DNA from: Ignavibacteriales bacterium
GTDB taxonomy: Bacteria; Bacteroidota; Ignavibacteria; Ignavibacteriales; Melioribacteraceae
DNA: 64,000 nt
Direction: 5' to 3'
Assembly (NCBI GenBank): GCA_026390795.1
Contig: JAPLFG010000003.1
Span: 682,001 to 746,000, forward strand
Positions 60,182 to 64,000 of this stretch are shown here, piece after piece. The notes below the pieces were generated by a model. It made no database searches. It saw only the letters and a program-made list of their open reading frames with translations, and was not told where the DNA came from. Positions within the stretch are counted from its first letter, which is position 1; each line of letters begins with the position of its first letter. Made by a program: the position numbers and the translations under genes.

Positions 60182-61540
60182 ATGTTCATAGATACACACG
60201 CACATCTGTTTTACAAAAATTTCAAAGGTGAAGTTGATCAGATAATTGACCGGGCTAAACAAGCCGGGGTTGATTTTATTATTGTACCCGGAACCGACCT
60301 TGTCACGTCTCACAAAGCAGTTGAACTCGCAAATGCACATGAATGTGTTTATGCAGCTGTTGGCGTTCACCCACATGACTCAAAAGATTGGAATGACTCG
60401 ATCATTAATGAACTTGAAGAACTTTCAAAAGACAAAAAAGTTGTAGCAATCGGTGAAATTGGTCTTGATTACTTCTATGATTTTTCTCCTCGTGAAATTC
60501 AAATAAAAGCATTCGAAGAACAAATTCAATTGGCGCTTAAAGTTAATCTCCCGATTATTGTGCACAACCGGGAATCGAATGAAGACATAATGAATTTCGC
60601 CCGTAAATATAAAGACTCGGGATTGCGTGCTCAGTATCATTGTTTCGCCGGCTCGGTTGCAGATGCACGCGAACTTGTAGAGATGCATCACTTTATTTCT
60701 TTCCCGGGAATTGTAACATTTAAAAATGCGGAGAGCATCCGTAAAGTTCTTAGCAGAGTTGCAATTGAAAATTTACTGCTCGAGACTGATTCACCATTTA
60801 TGACTCCTACACCTCATCGCGGTCAGCGGAATGAACCGGCATATATAAATTTGATTGCAGAAAAAATTGCGGAGATTCATCATTTAACAACAGAAGACGT
60901 TGGCAGAGCAACTTCTTATAATACATTTAAACTTTTTGGAATCGGAATGAAACCAAGTCTAAGCTTTACATACAAAATTGGGCAATCGCTTTATGTTAAT
61001 GTAACAAACCGTTGTAATGCGGATTGCGTTTTTTGCGACCGCAAAGGTGAAGCTATCATTAATGGTTATAACCTCAAGATGACAAAATCGGAAGAACCGG
61101 ATGCGGAAGTTTATATCAAAGAAATTGGAGACCCTAAAAACTACAAGGAAATAGTATTCTGTGGTTACGGTGAACCGACAATTCGTTGGGATGTTGTAAA
61201 AAATGTAGCTAGATACATTAAAGATAACGGAGGCTCAACACGAATGAACAGCGACGGTCACGGAAGTTTCATCAACAAACGTGATATTACTCCTGAACTG
61301 GAAGGGTTAATTGATACTGTCTCTATTAGCCTAAATTCTATTGATGCAGAACAGTACGGGAAATTGATGCGCGTAGATCCTTCGATGCACAGCGTAATGT
61401 TAGACTTTGCAAGGAAAGCAAAAAATTATACACACGTAGTTTTATCAATTGTTGGATTAAGCGATGTTGATTCTGAAGCTGCTAAAAAATTCGTAACCGA
61501 AGAAATCGGCGTTGATTTCCGCGAGCGGGAATATTTTTGA
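60182..61540 (+). CDS. TatD family metal hydrolase fused to radical SAM domain
   Basis: A two-domain protein of 452 residues. Residues 1-255 are a TatD deoxyribonuclease-type TIM barrel with metal ligands His6 and His8 (THAH), Glu92 (GEIGLD), His128 (VHNR), His153 (YHCF) and Asp203 (ETDSP). Residues 260-452 are a compact radical SAM domain with CxxxCxxC at Cys278, Cys282 and Cys285 and GYGEPTIR. The two are usually separate but neighbouring genes (TatD-associated rSAM family). TatD acts in DNA repair or tRNA proofreading; the radical SAM reaction is unknown. No frameshift is evident. Confidence 0.9.
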   Translation: MFIDTHAHLFYKNFKGEVDQIIDRAKQAGVDFIIVPGTDLVTSHKAVELANAHECVYAAVGVHPHDSKDWNDSIINELEELSKDKKVVAIGEIGLDYFYDFSPREIQIKAFEEQIQLALKVNLPIIVHNRESNEDIMNFARKYKDSGLRAQYHCFAGSVADARELVEMHHFISFPGIVTFKNAESIRKVLSRVAIENLLLETDSPFMTPTPHRGQRNEPAYINLIAEKIAEIHHLTTEDVGRATSYNTFKLFGIGMKPSLSFTYKIGQSLYVNVTNRCNADCVFCDRKGEAIINGYNLKMTKSEEPDAEVYIKEIGDPKNYKEIVFCGYGEPTIRWDVVKNVARYIKDNGGSTRMNSDGHGSFINKRDITPELEGLIDTVSISLNSIDAEQYGKLMRVDPSMHSVMLDFARKAKNYTHVVLSIVGLSDVDSEAAKKFVTEEIGVDFREREYF

Positions 61541-61553
61541 TCTACCACCCTAT

Positions 61554-62993
61554 ATGATAACACAGAAAAAAAACTTGCTCTCTCTTTTGCTCATTGCCTC
61601 ATTACTATTTCAGGCTTGTGCCACATTCAAACAAGAGATGGTTGTAAAACAAAACGGAATTGATAGTCTACTCAATTCAGATTTTTTTAAATCCTCTCAA
61701 GGGGCAATTTCGGTTTATGATCTGACGGATAATAAGTCAATCTATCAACACAACGAAAAACTTTTACTGCGCCCGGCATCCAATCAAAAAATTTTAACTA
61801 CCGGCGCGGCTTATCTTTTTCTTGGCGATGATTACAATTTCAAGACATCTGTTTATTATTCAGGTGAAATAAAAGACTCGGTCTGCAGTGGGGACATTTA
61901 TGTAGTTGGCGGATTTGATCCGGATTTTAAATCAACCGATCTAGATTCAATGGTTAGAAAAATCAAACTTGCCGGAATAAAAGAAATTAAGGGAAATATT
62001 TATGGCGATGTTTCTGCAATGGATTCTCTTTTCTGGGGTGAAGGTTGGATGTGGGATGATGATCCGGAAGCTTTTGCCGCTTATTTAACACCGCTTACAA
62101 TCAACAAAAATAGTATTCGTGTGGTTGCCAAGCCAAATGATTTCGGCAAACCGGTAATCACAGAATTAATTCCAGATACAGATGCTTTTACGATCGAGAA
62201 TTCTTCTTCAACAATTGATACCGGCAAAACTACTTTAAAAATCACTCGTGATTGGTTAAACCGGAATAATAAAATTCTTATCAGCGGAAATCTTTTAAAA
62301 TCTGCAGAACCGGATACTGTTCTGCTTAATGTTTTCAATCCTACATTTTACTTCCTTAATTTGATGAAAGAAAGTTTTGAGAGAAACGGAATTTCATTCA
62401 GCGGAAAAATTGATACCTCCAGATTGAACAAAGATGCAGTCATTCTTTCTTCGTATGAACGCAGCATTGAGCCGGTCATTATAAACACAAACAAAGCCAG
62501 CGACAACTTGAGCGCAGAATTACTGCTTAGAACAATTTCGTTAAATATTTACGGCAAACACGCGTCGGCAAAAAAAGGAATTCAACTGGTTGATAGTTTG
62601 ATAACACTCTCTGGGTCAAATCCAAAAGATTTCATGATTGTTGACGGGTCCGGATTATCATTTTATAATTTACTCTCAGCTGAATTACTTACCAATGTGA
62701 TGAAATATTTTTATTACAAACAACCAATAATATTTAAAAAACTTTTTAATTCTTTCCCTATCTCCGGTTATGATGGTACCCTAAAAAACCGCATGAAAGG
62801 ATCTTCCATAGAAGGGCGTGTATTTGCCAAAACCGGTTCCCTGCGAGGTGTAAATAGTTTATCTGGTTATTTGATGAGCAGAAATGATCACTTGATAGCC
62901 TTTTCAATTTTGCTTCAAAATTACAAAGGGAACTCAAATCAAGCACGCGCAATTCAAGATGATGTATGTAAAATTATTTTTGAAACCAATTAG
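61554..62993 (+). CDS. dacB: D-alanyl-D-alanine carboxypeptidase/endopeptidase (PBP4, S13)
   Basis: Periplasmic penicillin-binding protein that trims or cleaves peptidoglycan peptides; 479 residues. The three active-site motifs are SxxK at Ser76-Lys79 (ASNQK), SxN in SDNLSAELLLR, and KTG in FAKTGSLRGV. A large insert between the first two motifs is normal for the S13 family. The N-terminus MITQKKNLLSLLLIASLLF leads to QAC, so it is probably a lipoprotein with a non-standard lipobox. The ATG at 61554 is preferred over an upstream in-frame start inside the TatD fusion gene. Confidence 0.93.
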   Translation: MITQKKNLLSLLLIASLLFQACATFKQEMVVKQNGIDSLLNSDFFKSSQGAISVYDLTDNKSIYQHNEKLLLRPASNQKILTTGAAYLFLGDDYNFKTSVYYSGEIKDSVCSGDIYVVGGFDPDFKSTDLDSMVRKIKLAGIKEIKGNIYGDVSAMDSLFWGEGWMWDDDPEAFAAYLTPLTINKNSIRVVAKPNDFGKPVITELIPDTDAFTIENSSSTIDTGKTTLKITRDWLNRNNKILISGNLLKSAEPDTVLLNVFNPTFYFLNLMKESFERNGISFSGKIDTSRLNKDAVILSSYERSIEPVIINTNKASDNLSAELLLRTISLNIYGKHASAKKGIQLVDSLITLSGSNPKDFMIVDGSGLSFYNLLSAELLTNVMKYFYYKQPIIFKKLFNSFPISGYDGTLKNRMKGSSIEGRVFAKTGSLRGVNSLSGYLMSRNDHLIAFSILLQNYKGNSNQARAIQDDVCKIIFETN

Positions 62994-63007
62994 TAAAATG
63001 GTATTTC

Positions 63008-63856
63008 ATGAAAACTTATAAACAATACAGAATTCAAACTGATCCTGTTGACGTTGAACTCGTTAGCGGATTGCTTTGGCAGCTTGATCTTGACGGCATC
63101 AATGAAACTGATAACGGTTTGATTGTATTTGCAGGCTCGGCAAAAAATATTTCTCAAAACGATATAAAAAACATTTTGGACCGGATTGTTGGTGAAGGGC
63201 AGATTCAGTCCTTCACAATATTAGAAGAAACGCTTGAAGATAAAAACTGGAACGAGGAATATGAAAAAAATGTCCGCGTAATTGAAGTAACTGACAGAAT
63301 AGTCATCAAGCCGTCATTCAAAGATTATGCAATCAAACCTGATCAAATTATAATTACGATTGATCCTAAAATGTCTTTTGGCACCGGAGAACATGCAACA
63401 ACTAAACTTGTTCTTCAATTGATTGATAAATATGTTCTTGGAGGTGAAAAAGTTCTGGACGTTGGTTCTGGAACCGGCGTGCTTGGCATTAGCGCGGTTA
63501 TGATCGGCGCTCAATCCGCAATTTGTATCGACAACGATGAATGGTGTTCCTTAAACGGTGATGAGAATGTGAAAGCTAACCATCTTGAAAACAAAGTTGA
63601 AATTCGTCTGGCTGAGATTCAGCAGATAGAAGAAAATAATTTTGATTTGGTAGTTGCCAATATTAATAAGCATATTTTACTTGATATTGCTGAAGAGATC
63701 AAACGAAAAATAAAAAAGACCGGAACATTAATATTGTCCGGTCTCTTAATTATTGACGAGAAAGATATAATAGAAAAATATTCCTCAATAGGATTTAGAT
63801 TGCTACAAAAGAACGAGATGGATGAATGGTGCGCGCTCGTTCTTCAATTGGACTAA
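63008..63856 (+). CDS. prmA: Ribosomal protein L11 methyltransferase
   Basis: Trimethylates ribosomal protein L11. The 282-residue protein has the N-terminal L11-recognition domain, then MSFGTGEHATTKLVLQL, the SAM-binding VLDVGSGTGVLGISA, and NINKHILLDIA matching the NPPY-like loop of PrmA. It starts 14 nt after dacB on the same strand and may share its transcript. Confidence 0.96.
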   Translation: MKTYKQYRIQTDPVDVELVSGLLWQLDLDGINETDNGLIVFAGSAKNISQNDIKNILDRIVGEGQIQSFTILEETLEDKNWNEEYEKNVRVIEVTDRIVIKPSFKDYAIKPDQIIITIDPKMSFGTGEHATTKLVLQLIDKYVLGGEKVLDVGSGTGVLGISAVMIGAQSAICIDNDEWCSLNGDENVKANHLENKVEIRLAEIQQIEENNFDLVVANINKHILLDIAEEIKRKIKKTGTLILSGLLIIDEKDIIEKYSSIGFRLLQKNEMDEWCALVLQLD

Positions 63857-63860
63857 AAAA

Positions 63861-64000
63861 TTAAGCTTCGAATTTGCTTAATAATTTTGCCAATTCCTTT
63901 TGCTCATGGTCGCTCAAGACAGATGTAAGAGATGCAATATTATCCGAATACTTCGGCATAATGGATCCGATCTTCGCTTTTCCACTAGCAGTTAAATCCG
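63861..64000 (-). CDS. MarR-type regulator, C-terminal end (cut by window edge)
   Basis: The last 46 codons of a minus-strand gene are visible, ending with TAA at 63861-63863. The sequence DLTASGKAKIGSIMPKY followed by LTSVLSDHEQKELAKLLSKF matches the C-terminal dimerisation helix of MarR family regulators. The DNA-binding part and start codon lie outside the window. It converges on prmA with only 4 nt between the stops. Confidence 0.75.
   Translation of the reverse strand, partial: DLTASGKAKIGSIMPKYSDNIASLTSVLSDHEQKELAKLLSKFEA

Noticed and set aside
1-64000. tRNA, rRNA, CRISPR array, prophage or integrase-flanked island
   Set aside because: A reading of the intergenic regions showed no tRNA T-arm pattern, no regularly spaced repeats, and no phage or integrase genes; the only mobile-element gene is the RAYT.

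Overview
The window is a low-GC bacterial chromosome segment. It shows no rRNA, tRNA, prophage or CRISPR. Several traits point to the Bacteroidota/Chlorobiota (FCB) group, most likely an Ignavibacteria-type organism: promoter-like TAnnTTTG boxes, two S46 dipeptidyl-peptidases, many signal peptides ending in Ala-Gln, and intergenic regions with short degenerate repeats. This placement is an inference from gene content; no marker-gene search was possible.

Layout. 1-1125: 5' part of leuS (minus). 1288-7252: plus-strand run with zwf-pgl, a secreted S9 peptidase, a DUF1232 protein, a lipocalin lipoprotein and a Nudix hydrolase. 7290-15145: minus-strand run with an orphan 23S-IVP four-helix protein, murI, glnD, a tyrosine phenol-lyase-type enzyme, queF, queC and an MFS transporter. 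15317-22811: mixed genes, including a YciO-type protein, an SDR enzyme, a methyltransferase, HD and SixA phosphatases, an isochorismatase-fold enzyme, a divergent C39-like peptidase/ATP-grasp ligase pair, and a cobalamin adenosyltransferase with a DUF1289 partner. 22920-37248: peptide-degradation block (two DPP7-type S46 peptidases, a secreted oligoendopeptidase F, an OPT transporter) interspersed with yceI-marR, a double zinc-ribbon protein, a phosphohexomutase and a class V aminotransferase. 37474-43679: gmhA, tex, a REP-associated transposase (RAYT) and aconitase. 43761-53321: DUF192 protein, GHL10-like protein, aroB-aroK, a beta-barrel, a PpiD-like foldase and a two-gene sodium symporter unit. 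53394-58902: hrcA-grpE-dnaJ-HhH-pilM-like-rsmD-coaD on the minus strand. 59075-63856: purM, a TatD/radical-SAM fusion, a PBP4-type peptidase and prmA. The right edge cuts a MarR-type regulator.

How the genes fit together. The secreted peptidases (S9, two S46, M3), the OPT transporter and the tyrosine lyase suggest an organism that feeds on peptides and amino acids. zwf-pgl, aconitase, aroBK, queCF, purM, coaD and murI are core metabolism. GrpE and DnaJ are controlled by HrcA in the usual gene order, but dnaK is not adjacent and no CIRCE box is visible.

Most unusual observations: (1) a 27-nt palindrome family with a GTAGGG head, with one copy on each side of the RAYT gene, one inside its reading frame and two further away; (2) a mitochondrial-type aconitase ending in a 90-residue histone-like tail with 40 lysines; (3) a divergent C39-like peptidase/ATP-grasp pair that may form an uncharacterised peptide-modifying system; (4) a double zinc-ribbon gene whose only well-placed start is ATC; (5) a TatD nuclease fused to a radical-SAM domain.
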